Below, piece after piece: positions 39,721 to 52,416 of a stretch of DNA of 64,000 bases. Where the stretch lies: positions 686,404 through 750,403 of the forward strand of contig JAHNZQ020003148.1 of NCBI GenBank assembly GCA_019155205.2, read 5' to 3'. Each line of letters starts with the position of its first letter. The stretch's first letter is position 1. The stretch is from Gracilaria vermiculophylla. Lineage: Eukaryota > Rhodophyta > Florideophyceae > Gracilariales > Gracilariaceae. Below the pieces are notes generated by a model. It had not been told where the DNA came from, ran no database searches, and worked only from the letters and a program-made list of their open reading frames with translations. Position numbers and translations under genes: made by a program.

Positions 39721-40771
39721 GTATCTTTGGTTGCTTCTTTTTATCTCCTGAGGTTTACTTATTGTAGCAAATCTACTTTAACAGTGCATAGACAATATGA
39801 ATCCACAAGACACCTGGCAGGAAGCGTTCGTCGAGGATTATTTGCAGCTTCGTATGCCTCACGTCTATTTCAGATGCAGCGTCGACATCCGATAATTAAC
39901 TACGAGACAAAGAGACTGCTCACGTCCTGCATGAGCATCGTAGGCATTTGCATATCGCGTTTTGGGGGGGAATACCATGTATCGCTACCTTCAACTTTCA
40001 CGTCATGGTATGCCTCCCTCATTGCACATCAGAGAATCATGGGACCGCATCCAACATAGAACTCGAGGGTCGCATTCCAATAAGACCAAAACGATTAACA
40101 GCAGTAAAACTGAGCATCGATGGGCAGGCCGATGATCTTCTGGGGCATGACAGAGTCCGCAACGAATCACATTCGACGATGAAAGTGCGCTGTCTCGTTC
40201 TGCCTCCGGTTCGTGAGAAACGAACAACATCGCATAAACGGCGAGGTCATCGCCAACCTCCGCCTCACTCTGGGCACTCAGAAACCTTTCACACCAATGG
40301 CAGAACGAGAGCTTTGTTCAGTAGGTTCGGAAACCAATTCAAAGAGGAATGGAAACAGTCATGTTGCGCCGAACGGTTAGTGTCGACACAGTTTTATGAG
40401 CATCGGAAGAAAACACAAATTCGGTACGTCAATTCAGGGCTTACTGAGTCACATCGAGCTAAGGGCAACTACGAGAGACTTAACTGCATGGTTCTACCAA
40501 CACGATTGTTTACTACCAAACAACGGAATCAGCAAATTGCGAAAATCGGAGAACATATAACTCGTCTACAAGAAGACTCCATTTCGTCGCAACCTGCGTG
40601 GTGAACCATAAAGTCCGACTCTACATCAAGAATGCCACCTGTTTGCGATACAACGAGGCCGAACGTGGCCTCACAAAGAAGCCGACACAGGTAACTTCAC
40701 GATCTCCAGAGAAAGCTAGTTTCTAAGGAATAGGGAAGAAGAAGGCAAGTTCTGTGCAAGCATCAAGCATG

Positions 40772-41668
<897 letters not shown>

Positions 41669-42738
41669 CGTGAGGAGAGATGGAAAATAACGTGAGAAAG
41701 CGACAGCAACGAGGCCCACGGAGGGATGATTAAGCTGTAGAGGCGTGCCGGCACCACGCAGGAGACTCTGCAAAGCGAGCTGATTGAGGCGCGAGGAGGG
41801 AGTTTGCGAGGGTTACGCCGGAGCCAGTGGGGGTGGCAGCTCGAACGATGGCGCTGCGCTGTCGGTGGAAGCCGGCCGCGCGGCGGTGGGTGTGTGAGAG
41901 AGGTCAGCGAAAGCTTCAAGTACGCGTGTGACTGGCGCTCGACGTTGGCAACAGCGAAAAAATTTCGAGTTGCCGAGATGCTTACACGCGCGGTTGCAAA
42001 AAAGTAGAATTGGGGGGGAAAGTTTTGGAAACTTTGGGCGCTTTGTGCGCCTCAACGCCGCTGCAGCGCCGAAAACGGAAGCGTTGGCGGGGTGCGCTGG
42101 AACCGAAAAGTGCTCGACGGTAGGCTGCACTTTACAGTTCGCTGCTGAGTCGTTGACGGCCCGATCGGGCCGCTGCACCGGGGCGCAACCGCCCCAAGCG
42201 CAGCCGAAACCGTTTCGCACGTGCGCGTTGGCAGCATCGCGCAACCGAGCGCACTCCTGCGGCCCCTTGCCACGGGCGCTTCGTGTTCCTGCTGAATGCC
42301 GCGACGGCAGCGTGAGCGACGCAGAGGCACCGGGTGACCATGGCGCGTCTACGTCGCTCTCCGCCACCAGCTCCCATCCGGCTCCCCATCAAGGGCAGCG
42401 GTTAAGGCGGAGACAGGTCGAAGGTGATGCAATCATTTCACTGCTCTGTTGTCATTGCGAGTTTTCGCTTGTTATTGTACACTTCGCCTTCTGTGGTAGT
42501 GTTTCTGGTCTGACCCCTAGACCATTTGCGCGCCAGCTGATCATTCTACACCCATTTATCTTGTACAGTCTCTAGGCATACGCTCAACGGCTCAACTCCA
42601 TCTGGATGGCTCGCATTTTACTCTTCTGTTCCTTCGCGAAAAAGGAAGCATGCTCCTCATCCGCCACAGTCACTGTTTCGTACCGTCCTTGTCCCCAATC
42701 ACATCGCAGGGCAGCGTTCACACATTTACATAGTCGCT
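41669..42738. other. intergenic, 1.1 kb
   Basis: This is the promoter side of UBE2D and the 3' flank of the Rab gene. The part at 41800-42400 is GC-richer and open in several frames on both strands (185 and 216 codons), but these frames are mutual antisense with no family signature. Confidence 0.45.
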
Positions 42739-43484
42739 CTAACACCCGCATTTAGGCTTCTTATCATAAAACCTCGTACCGTCGATTACTCGTATTGCTT
42801 CCATCTGTTGAGCCAAAGATTCTATGCCGTTTACACTGCTGTTTAGTCCGCCCCATTCGCAAACAAACCAACAACGTCAGTAAGGCACATCTCCATCTAA
42901 CGCAAACATTCAACGCAAAAAGGAGAACAAACGTACTTGCTGTCGTAAATTTCTTTCGAGATTGTTGCAAATGCCTCATACACATTCTCCGCTGTCTTTG
43001 CGGATGTTTCGACGTAACTCATATCGTACTTTTTGGCCAGTGCCTCAGCTTCTTCCTTCGTTACCTCTCGTTCCTCCTCCAAGTCGCATTTGTTCCCAAT
43101 CAGTAGCATGCGAACAGGTGATGTAGTGTTGTTTTCTACCTCTTCAATCCAGGACCCTTCCACACTTTGGAAGCTCTTTTCATCCGTGATGTCGAAAACG
43201 ATGCCTACTCCATGTGCACCCCTGTAATATGCTGCAGCAATCGTTCGAAACCGTTCTTGCCCAGCAGAGTCCCATATCTGAAGTTTAACGCTCTTGTCTT
43301 CAATCCCTATGGTGCGTATTTTGAAGTCCACCCCGATTGTGCTTGTTTGACACTCTTCGTACGTCGAATCTGCAAAACGCGTGAGAACACAAGATTTACC
43401 CACGCCCGAGTCTCCGATAAGAAGCAACTTATACAGATAATGATATTCCACCGAGGCTGGCGCAGGCATCTCAATGTTCGTCAT
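42739..43484 (-). CDS. Rab1/Ypt1-like small GTPase, two exons
   Basis: Exon 43484-42937 joins exon 42838-42739 (or 42835, see below) to give 215 residues. Seen are the P-loop GDSGVGKS (24-31), the switch I region TSTIGVDFKIRTI typical of Rab1/Rab8, switch II WDSAGQERFR (Rabs usually have WDTAGQE, so Thr to Ser), NKCDL and ETSAK guanine-binding motifs, and a C-terminal Cys-Gly-Cys that would carry two geranylgeranyl groups. Rab1 controls ER-to-Golgi traffic, matching SEC31 in the same window. The acceptor is CAGCAG, so two splice sites three bases apart can add or drop one residue. Rab1 against Rab8 is not settled. Confidence 0.92.
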
Positions 43485-46400
43485 CGTCGCGCTTCAAGAA
43501 ATGGCGTCGCATCATACTTCAATCAAACTTTTGGTCTAATGCTCACATTTCGCCCCCTCACGATTGTCAGCAACTGCAGAAACTTTTAAAGGTCGCTCAC
43601 TGAATGTCAGCTGATATTTACCCTCGGTAACCTTTGATTTTGAGTCTTTTCGTGAAGCACATGTTTTTCATGATTCAAATGCTAACACGTCTGACGTGTG
43701 ATTGTTGGTACCTACACTTTTCGCGAAGCTCCGTTGGTATTATGACATGAAATGAACGTGCTGCTCCCTAAGCACGAGCCACGTTTTCAATTCAGACATG
43801 TGAAAAGTAACGTAGAATGGTTTCCTACAATCGAATGGCTGCTTTCTCGTCTTGATATTGGTCTAAGGCCCCCTGTTGTGAATTGTCCGATCTAGATAGG
43901 GGGGAAGAAATGGTCAGGTTGTTTTCTTACGGTCTCTTATTTTTATTGAACGATTCAATACACTGTCCACGGTGGTTCCAATCTAGGTGTAAACACAATT
44001 TGAGAACTCACATTCCTGTTTTGTGCTATTGTTTTGTGTGGGCAGCCATTCTTCCTTGTAGGACTATTAGAATGCGAAATGATGCTTTCCTTTGGTACAA
44101 AAGACCCAAGGAAGATTTCGCCATAACCCCACCAGACTCCATCTATGCTAGTGCACTAGAAGTTGTATGGTGGCAGTCATCCAACTTTTGCTGTTCGAAA
44201 AGACTTGCAGATGTAAATGAACGTTCACATCATCAGCTCCTTATTCCCTTTCAAAAGCAATACAATGTTTTTCTATTTCCGTGGACGTGTAGTACTAAAC
44301 TTCGTTTTCTGAAACAAAGGTACTTAGTGCCTTGGTGGGTAGTACATGACACGAGGGATTCTCCTACAAAGTATCAGAAGTGGAAGGCTTTTGAAGCGCG
44401 GTGAATACTTTGGGGGGCCTTTCAGAACAAGATTGCCGTCGGCAATTAAAGCACATTGGGGGATGACGAATCTCCTTCTGTCTTTGATCTGTTTGAGATA
44501 TACCGTGCTGCGGAAGGCACGAAAGAGCAAGACCGCGAGCCAAATGCAGGGCATCCAAGCTTGGCCTCGAAAGGCCAAAGAAGCTCACGGTGCGATAGAG
44601 CTTACACTGTCCCTGATAGAAAAGAGACAATGAGCTCCTAGCGGCTCTAAAATTAAAAGGGATCTCCCGTCAAAAGAGGACCCCAAGGGGAAAAAGACGG
44701 GAGTCAACTGCCCTGATCAGATAGGCGAGCGACCCTCGCCTTCTTTGCCCCCCGCGACCACTCCTTCGCGTCCCTTGCTCGTCTCTTTTTCGCGTCGAGG
44801 TTCCGGTGCGTCTGTCCGACACAACAGTCTGACAATCATTGTTGAGTGTCGTAGAATCTGTGCCACTGAAGAATTTTCGTCCAGCCAAACATGAGCAAGA
44901 GATTGTGAGCGGATGATCGAAAAAGATCAGAGCACTGGCTCTCTTTGACACCGCTTTTCATATTGGAAAGATCTGCCACTTCGAGGAGCCTTTGCCGCTG
45001 TGTACCACGGCATGGTTACAAGGTTCTGCAGATCTTGCAATGTGAAGGCAGAAACGTTTTTTAGATTTTCTTCGACTAGGGCACTAGGGCACTAGCTACT
45101 CGCCTTCTCGCAGTGTGCCTGTCTCCATAACTCCGTGCAACATCGGGGGGAGCGAAACGAGTAAGCAACTGGGACTCCTACGGAGACCAAAAACTGCGAC
45201 GATGGTTCAAAATTCGAAGGCGTGCGTTTCGGTCGAATGAAACAATGGGTCACCAGGGTATTCCCTCATCTCGAGTAGATGATGGGATGAAGTGACGAAA
45301 GCGTTGTCATAATGAATGACGCTGCTCAAAGAATCCCAGATAACACGCTTACAGAGACCCGTTCCTGTGCGATAACCACACTTGAGGTAGAACAAAGTGA
45401 AGCAAGAAGACAAAAAGGCTCTGTCGACGCGAAAGGCTTAAGCTGCTGAGAACAGCTCGAATATCTGAAACTCTAATATGAAAGGAACGTAGTTTGTGCC
45501 CATCGAATAGTTGTTGAAGGACCGGTTGCGGATGATTAACTTTAGACAAGTGTCATTAGTACCGTTAACTCGAAGTGTCGGGCATGTCTCTGTCGACTTC
45601 AAAAAAGAAACTTTTTGTGCGTACCCGGTAATGAACATTATAGCAAGAAAAATCTATGATATCCAGTGGTAAATGATTTCCAGTTCTCTCTCGCAGGCTT
45701 TTCGCTGTGAGCACATTTTGGAAAACCGCTCAATGTCTTGTTTCTTTGCAGTGAATGTGCCGCTTGCGTTTCTGGTCCTCTTTTGAAGATACAAGTATCT
45801 AGAGGACGTAGATAGTGTTAGAGAAAAGCGCAAAACTTTATTGAGGTTGAAAAAGAATACCAGCTGATCGATGACGCCCAAGGTTTCACACATAATGACC
45901 CACGGAGTCCTCGCAAATTGTTCGCGTTCATTCCATGAAACAATCTGTTCAACTAGGAGACTGAACCAGTGTTGCATGCCTATGAATATAAGACAAGGTC
46001 TAAATTTACTGGCAATCTTGAGTTCAGTAAAAGTAACTAGGCTTTCAGTGATGAAATTTTGAAGCTGTAGTCGGAATGTCGGATTTAGAGTATTTTATAA
46101 ACCAGATTGCTAGAGGGGTTATTTTCGTAGCACTTCCCTGTTCCCCACAGAACACAGGAGCATCTACATAACCGTAGTTTCAATTGCCCTTAGTTTCATC
46201 GGAAAATAGGTGAGCATTTGATGCCTCATCGGTGTCTCTCTGTTCAAATACTTACCTGCTATCCTTTCAAAATTAATATTCCTTGGATGATAAACTATTG
46301 CAGTCGATGGCGTTCTCAAAGACAGAAAAACACTTCTCGAAGTATGTCTTCTGCCACCGCGGGATCATAGGTGGTAGTTCGTTGCAAAGAGCTGTACTTT

Positions 46401-47250
46401 TTCTGAGCATGACGAAAAACCTGAGATTATGGTTTGGTTTAAATCATCACTAATTATGCGAAGAATAAGTCCAAGTGTGAAATACTCTTGAGTAGTTTCT
46501 GAATGTTCGGAATCGTTTCACGGTGAGGCCTTGATATGAAATCTACATTTATTGATTAAAGTATAGAGCACATCAGTATTCTATCAAACGCGGATCAACT
46601 AATATTGACTATCAAAATGTAGCTTTCGCATGAAGTTAATCCAAGCAAAGACGTATGCCTTCGTTGAATATGCAACGCAGTCATACCCCTTTCCTCCTCC
46701 TGCCCAACACTGTCGAGGGAACTCTGCGCTTGATTGCGTTACGCGGGTTCAGCTCGTAGCTTTGATCACAAAATCATAAGCTTTTTATGGGCCAAGACAA
46801 AAAAGGCAAAGGCTCAGCCCTGCCTTGCAAAACAGTCGCAAGTCCACTTCCGTTATTTTTAGACTCTGAAGACAATTGCAGTGGGATGCAACTGCGTTGC
46901 CCAACTTATCGATCTTGCAATCTTGCAGCCCATAAAACCGGGGAAGATAAAGCTACCACGAATTGTTCCCCAGTCCTCATGAATAGCGCGGGCAGGTCAT
47001 TGAGAGCACAAAGCGGAAGCAATTAGAACAGTGTCAAAAACGAGTGCGTCTTAACAGTGTACTGGTTCTTTTCTTGTAATTCATACCCAGTGTGAGGTAG
47101 ACCAGACATCCTGCCGCGGTGTGTCAGAGCGCGAAAAACAATTCCAATTCGTAAACTCATTCCGTTTGTCAGAGTATTAAAGAAGCATTGCTCTTGGCTC
47201 TCAGAATTCTCGTGTTCTGCCTCTAAAAAGTAAGAATTATTCCCGAAGCA
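43485..47250. other. 3.8-kb region without a recognised gene
   Basis: Frames of 60-173 codons occur (for example 43883-44404 plus), but none shows domain motifs, a strong start or composition like the neighbouring genes. The stretch includes the hairpin at 44664-44703 and short repeats such as GGGCACTAGGGCACTAG at about 45079. It may hold promoters, decayed elements or non-coding RNA that I cannot identify. Confidence 0.5.
44664..44703. repeat. nested inverted repeat
   Basis: CTCCCGTC (44664-44671) pairs with GACGGGAG (44696-44703), and CCCC-AA-GGGG sits inside. It could form a two-tier RNA hairpin. No nearby gene explains it. Confidence 0.55.
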
Positions 47251-48048
47251 ATGGCAGAACAATCACATTCATCACGCAGTGACCAAGGGCTGAGCAACGA
47301 ATTGAAAGAAGGCTCCATTGTCACCTCCCATAGGGAACATCAGCCACACGAAGACTCAACTTCTGATGATTTAAGCGAGGATTCTTTAATGTCCAATGAT
47401 ATTTCTCTAAGGCAAAAGAAGGAAATAGTGCACAAGAAATATGGGCTGGTAGCGTCCTCTTGGCATAGGAAGAATCCTTTTCGAAAGATGTCTCAACACA
47501 AACGTGCCGCTCACGAGGAGGGGAATAGTATGGAACAAGGTCATCAACCACGTTTTGGATTATTCCACAAACCAAATCGAATACTGAAAAAGAGACCTCA
47601 AACATCTCAATCACAAAACGAAGAAACATCCGAGCATCCGGCTGACCATGTGGCAATTTCGACTGTTCGACGCTATCCAGATAACAGTGTTTCAAAAAGT
47701 CGATCAAGCTTTGAAGCGATTTCTCACGAGGCCAAAGGAAGCAAATATATTTCAAGGAGTTCTAGCGAACGAGTTCGTCAAAGACGCCCACGAAGCCCGA
47801 TTCACGACAGTTCCAGGCCGCATGGGCGTAACCAAACACATATAAGACGAAGCCGAACCTGGAATGAGGACAGATCTATAAACTCTGACAACGAAGAGGG
47901 TGAATTGGATGGGCTGTTCCGCTTCGTAGGTTCATTGTCTCAAACGTCATGGCTATTTCTGAAACGACTTCCACACATGACAATCCGGTTTCTTGAGCAC
48001 GTGCTCCCCTGCTTTGGGCCTCCCCAACACCTCGTGACCGATGAATAA
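47251..48048 (+). CDS. hydrophilic basic protein, unknown
   Basis: The 265-residue frame is rich in Ser, Arg, His and Glu and looks disordered for the first ~220 residues, with many RS and SR pairs (KYISRSSSERVRQRRPRSP). A short hydrophobic/aromatic C-terminal part (FVGSLSQTSWLFLKRL to VLPCFGPP) might bind a membrane or a partner. There is no known domain. It is convergent with CNOT11, with 218 bp between stops. Confidence 0.55.
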   Translation: MAEQSHSSRSDQGLSNELKEGSIVTSHREHQPHEDSTSDDLSEDSLMSNDISLRQKKEIVHKKYGLVASSWHRKNPFRKMSQHKRAAHEEGNSMEQGHQPRFGLFHKPNRILKKRPQTSQSQNEETSEHPADHVAISTVRRYPDNSVSKSRSSFEAISHEAKGSKYISRSSSERVRQRRPRSPIHDSSRPHGRNQTHIRRSRTWNEDRSINSDNEEGELDGLFRFVGSLSQTSWLFLKRLPHMTIRFLEHVLPCFGPPQHLVTDE

Positions 48049-48266
48049 CGAGAAAGTAGAAGCAGATATACTGGGGATGTGGAATATTCTGGCAATCGCA
48101 CATTAGATATATTCCAACATCCCCGGGCAATCGCTTGTTGTGGCTACAAGCCATTTTTTTTTGAACGTACTGCAGTATGAACCTTCTGCAAGTGCTGGCT
48201 GAGTTCTTAAGCTGGAAACAAAAAGGCTCTCTGCAGATGAAGCGAGTGATAGCAAATATATACAAA

Positions 48267-49732
48267 CTATTGAGCGCTTTCGTTCTTCAGAGATCTATAG
48301 AGATCTGCAACTTGTTGAATTCTGTTTCAAAGGGCAGATATGGAAAGAATTGAGAATTCTCATTCAATGCGTGGTTAGCAATTTTTCATTCCACAGAATG
48401 CGTTCCGCGTTGCAAAACATTCACTTACCTGCAGTATCCCATGCAGAACTCATGAACCTCCACAAGCACGTCCTGTAGGTCTATGTTTCTGTTCTTTATG
48501 AGGCGCTTTAAAAAAACTGAAAAAGAACGAACACTACGGTCTTGAGCAGGCTTGTCTGTTATATCCCCGCAAGACCGTATGCAGTTGCTTATGTAGGTAC
48601 GCATAAAATCCCTCGGCAGTTGGACAGTGTTCGAAAGCCGGCTTACGATGTCCATTGACTGAAGATTCATGTCCATGTTCACGAGGGCATCCAAGTACAT
48701 GGGCATCTGCGTTGACGGCATCAACTTGAGGAGAATTTCTGTAGCAAGTGATGCGTTGTTATTGACAAGTTCTGGCAATTTTTGTGGAGTGATTCCGCTG
48801 AGATGAACGAGTTTCGGATCATCATTAAGCATTCGGCGTACTTTCATGCGTTGAGCTTCGGGTATTGGGCTCTTGATTGCTTTTGAGATGATCTCTCGCA
48901 GTTCGGCTCCACGCTCACCTTTCATTCCCATATCCGGGTCCCAGATAATCTCATGTAAAGGTTCAGGATCGATCCAACGTAACTCCTTGCTTTCCAACTC
49001 TATAGGAAGGAATGGTGGAGGTATGCGGACAAAGGTTGGAGTGAAGTCTTCCAATGCAACCACGGAACCAAGCTCGTCTACCAGTTGGCCAGCATCAAGA
49101 TTAACAAAAAGATCAGGATCTGGGACTACAGCGCTGACGGGTTTGAGTCCATGCGAGTCGATTGATGTTTCGGGGTGTCGAGTGGCCCACATTTGGCGGA
49201 GGGAAGTAATGTTGGGCGTCGCGGCTGAAGCGCCACTGCGAATTGCGTCTTCTAGTGCACCATACAGCGCGACAGCAGCAGTCTTTGCTATCTCACCGTC
49301 TGTCGGAAGGTCGCCACCGCTCGATTGTGAGCGATGGTCTTCCGACAGACGGAGTAAATGGCTGAGAAAAAGCTGCTCCGAAGCGTATGGGTTGGTATCG
49401 CTCATGAGTTCAAACAGTATTATAGACAAGGGGCTTGCAATTAAACGCTCCAAAACAGACGCCGAAGACGAGGGAGGCGCAGAACGTGCAGCAATCATGT
49501 CGTACAGCACGAAAATTGCGATGAGTCGTTGAGCAGGGTTGGGAAGCAGATCATCTTGAAGAAGGGAAGCAATGGAAGAGCCCACTGTTGTGGGGGAAAA
49601 CCCAGCGCAAGGAGATTGCCATAGTCGTCGCGAGAGCTCACCGAGAGGAAAATTCACGCTTTCCAAAACGGCTATCAAGGAAGCAAAAGCCTGCTTCGAA
49701 AGCTTTACGGGGAGCGGGAGTTTCATGATCAC
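48267..49732 (-). CDS. CNOT11: CCR4-NOT complex subunit 11 (CNOT11), two exons
   Basis: Exon 49732-48429 is joined through a GTAAGT donor and an AAACAG acceptor to a 55-base exon 48321-48267, giving 452 residues. The C-terminal DUF2363 region is clear: DDPKLVHLSGITPQKLPELVN, EILLKLMPSTQMPMYLDALVN, DMNLQSMDIVSRLSNTVQLP and NIDLQDVLVEVHEFCMGYCR, and the last exon completes it as IQQVADLYRSLKNESAQ. The middle carries RIPPPFLPIE and ELRWIDPEP, known from animal CNOT11. CNOT11 binds CNOT10 and docks on the CNOT1 N-terminus in the mRNA deadenylase complex. CNOT10 lies about 12 kb away. A Met at 49726 is also possible. Confidence 0.92.
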
Positions 49733-50192
49733 CTTTTTTGAAGCCGAATAAGTCTAGTGAGGAATATTGAGAACGGAGAGGGTCCATAAGGCTTCTCGAG
49801 ACAAGAAGGTTACAGTAAGGAAGCGACACATACATTCACTTGGAACATATTTCGTAAACCTACTTAAACCGATATCCGCTGCAGCAAGCTACAATTGTTT
49901 ATGGAGCGTCACAGGATTCACAGAACATCACGAGCGAGGCACGGCAGTTGCCATGCGGCACACGTGTTGGTTGGCCGATTTTTGGACCAAAACTTTTCCG
50001 TGGAGCGGATAGACTTGGCGAGCTGGTGAAACGCATCAGGCGTCCACGGGCTGATGGCGCAGCGGGAACGGAAATTGCTTCCCGTTCACCGTCTTGATCG
50101 CGTTGGCTACCCTCAAAATAACCCGAGTGTATATCTCCGCACCACGACGTCTCAGCCATCGACTCAAGCGCATACTTTATAGATGCGAACTA
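49733..50192. other. intergenic
   Basis: This is the upstream flank of CNOT11 and the 3' flank of the SnoaL-like gene. No gene was recognised. Confidence 0.5.
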
Positions 50193-50873
50193 CTATTTGT
50201 CTGTGTTTCTTTTGGCAGAGTCACGAAAACGAAGTAACCAGCCTGACAGACGAAGGAGAGGCAAGATTACAATAGGCACCTTGAAAGGAGTTTCTCCGTA
50301 CTCCCATGCCTGTGAGATGAAAAATTCACCGTTGCATTCCACAGTGTGGTAAATAGAAAGCCCTCTGCTAAGCGGTAGCTCTGTGCCTTGTCCTGTTTCG
50401 ACATGCCACCTTGCGCCAGCTCTGTCTGGCCCAGCGACAATGTCGTCAAGCACGAAGCGGAACGATGAGGGGAGAACAGTCTCAAATTTTCTGAAATGAG
50501 CCAGGATGGCCTCTTTTCCCACGCACGGTTTTGGAAATAAGCCGTCATGATATATGGCGTCGTCCGTGAAACATGAGGTGACCGTTGAGTACTTGCCAGT
50601 CGATGTTAACTCCCAAAACTTGCGAATGAGCTGCTCGGTCTTAGCTGCGGCTCCGGTATCTGTTGGACGCGTGGCGCGCATTACTTTTCGATGGGATACA
50701 GCACAACCCTTTCGTCGTGAAAGAATCGATGCGGACTTGCACGCGAGAGGTAAGTATTCATGACGATGTAGACTCAAGTTGACAGGAGCGCAAAACGCCA
50801 TTGCGTATGAAGCGGGTAATGCAAGTGCGCGGCTCAACGAAATGGGCACCAGGATGGACTTGCCTCTGTTCAA
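50193..50873 (-). CDS. plastid-targeted SnoaL/NTF2-like protein
   Basis: The frame gives 226 residues. The N-terminal ~70 look like targeting sequence, and an internal Met at 50801 gives MAFCAPVNLSLHRH, a likely plastid transit start. A SnoaL-like cone fold follows (about 75-195): EQLIRKFWELTSTGKYSTVTSCFTDD, YHDGLFPKPCVGKEAILAHFRKF, FVLDDIVAGPDRAGARWHVE and YHTVECNGEFFISQAWEY. A hydrophobic tail (VPIVILPLLRLSGWLLRF) may attach it to a membrane. SnoaL folds serve as isomerases, hydratases or small-ligand binders, and the ligand here is unknown. Plant plastids have related proteins. Confidence 0.8.
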   Translation of the reverse strand: MNRGKSILVPISLSRALALPASYAMAFCAPVNLSLHRHEYLPLACKSASILSRRKGCAVSHRKVMRATRPTDTGAAAKTEQLIRKFWELTSTGKYSTVTSCFTDDAIYHDGLFPKPCVGKEAILAHFRKFETVLPSSFRFVLDDIVAGPDRAGARWHVETGQGTELPLSRGLSIYHTVECNGEFFISQAWEYGETPFKVPIVILPLLRLSGWLLRFRDSAKRNTDK

Positions 50874-51609
50874 TTAAATTCCTGCTACGTTAACATAAGG
50901 TACAAGTACCACTGTGCCGTGGAAAGTGCTGATCATACTGCACCTGGCCGCTTGGTCGGCACCACAGGTGGACGTTTGTGCAGTTGGGATGCCCCAGTCT
51001 GCAAGCGTTGCTACCTGCAAACCGCAGCCGAGCAAGCCGCTCTGAGACACGAATATGGCAGGCCTTCCACGAAGAACACGTGGTTAATACCGAACTCGTC
51101 AGTGAGCTGCAGATGTTAATCGGCACGTTTTGTGTTGTGATTGGGTCATGTGCTGACGCCCGAGGCAACACCATTATGCTTGATGATTGGAATCGCACTC
51201 GTCTTGGACCCGATTCGTGTGATGCTCCTCACATGCAGTCAGCAGCGCATCGATACTGCCATCAGCGACGTCTCGAGTAGCTGTACGGCTCCGGACGCCA
51301 TCGAGGGCAGTCAATGATTTTGAGGCAGGCTGCGACCATCGAGTGATACGCATCCCGGCAAACCAATTACTTCGAGCCTGCCGCAATCACGCTTCTGGTT
51401 GAAACCTTCTTCCTCATAACACCCTGTTTCGTGTTTGTTTCCATCTTGAACACTTTCAGCCTTTTCGCTGAAGCGCCGCACATCTGCGTCTAACTGCTTC
51501 GAAATGGTATGATCTAAGTAATCCTGTCACCGCTGAGAAGCACATCATATTGTGCTGACCGGTTGGAAACACCCCGTGTTTGTTCAATTCACGCATTTCT
51601 GACATTGCA
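50874..51609. other. intergenic
   Basis: Two 100-codon frames overlap on opposite strands (50890-51280), and neither is recognisable. This is the upstream region of both flanking genes. Confidence 0.45.
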
Positions 51610-52416
51610 ATGCATCTCTTAGGTTGTTTCAGAAATAGTCGCAGCGACTATGATCGCTGTCTACGGTTTCAGGAACAGTTACCGCATTGTCTTAAAAACC
51701 GAGCGCCTCATCCGTCGCAAAATGTATGTATAAGTCGAACCACTTCTCAAGTTATTCTTCTACCTCGGGTCATTATCATGTTCTGACTCAAGTCGCAATC
51801 AAAATCTTCTGCTCATAGTCGACGCCCTGCTCCCATCATTGAAGGGTATCACACCTTTCCACGCTTTTTCATTCGCAAAGTCTTCCGCGCGGGTCTCGAA
51901 ATTGCCATGCGATGGGAAGGCCGTGCCAAAAATGGTATGTGTGTTTCAAGTGCTCAGAGCGAAGATCAGTCATCCCTAGCCACTAGTTTCACTGACGTGT
52001 TCTTTATTTATTGTTTCATTTGAAAAATAGCTGCACAAATGGCTGCTGATGCCCGCCTTCGAGCGAAAAGGACTTCTCAGGCTGTGGCTCATCGTATAGA
52101 AGACGCTCGCCATCGTGCGGAAGACGTTCGCCATCGAGCACACATAGTAAGAGAACGTGCGGCTGAAGTTCGTGATCGTGCAAAGGATCAGACTCGCATC
52201 ATGAGGGAAAAAGCAGCTGAATTGCGTCAACGTGCCGAACACGCTAAGGATCGTGCTGTTGCCGCAAAAGACAAATTGATGGATATCAAAGACAAAGTCC
52301 AAGCGCGAGTATCGCCCAAGGCGAAATCAAGAAAGTTCTTTAGTGCTGCTCATACTATTATGCCTCCAGAGAGTAAGCCATTACCCATGGTCCATACAAG
52401 AATATCTGAAACCTGA
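51610..52416 (+). CDS. amphipathic-helix repeat protein, unknown, spliced
   Basis: Exon 52031-52416 joins exon 51793-51934 (GTATGT donor, AATAG acceptor) in frame. A first exon 51610-51723 with a GTATGT donor also fits phase 0 and supplies an ATG, for 213 residues in all; this first exon is the weakest part. The protein reads RRPAPIIEGYHTFPRFFIRK, then a long charged helix of Arg/Ala/Glu repeats (RHRAEDVRHRAHIVRERAAE) with seven- and eleven-residue periodicity, like LEA or apolipoprotein helices, and a Lys/Pro-rich tail. Such helices coat lipid droplets or membranes or form coiled coils. No family was recognised. Confidence 0.45.

Larger units (their letters stand above)
37297..40771. other. 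3.5-kb gene-poor region with decayed fragments
   Basis: Three near copies of an 18-bp AT-rich unit lie at 37363-37416, just upstream of CWC24. An RCC1-like scrap lies at 37547-37756 (minus), and a hydrolase-like C-terminal scrap at about 39370-39700 (minus). A GC-richer patch with hairpins sits at 38340-38580. Plus-strand frames at 39598-40059 and 39948-40604 (153 and 218 codons) show no family. Confidence 0.5.

Noticed and set aside
39598..40604. Plus-strand frames of 153 and 218 codons
   Set aside because: They overlap each other in different frames and show no domain or signal. Long chance frames are expected in 64 kb.
43883..44404. 173-codon plus frame
   Set aside because: Aromatic/Cys-rich random composition with no motif and weak start context, so treated as chance.
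47876..48265. Minus frame downstream of the CNOT11 donor as its last exon
   Set aside because: The short exon 48321-48267 matches the CNOT11 C-terminus and uses a proper acceptor; the longer frame does not resemble the family.
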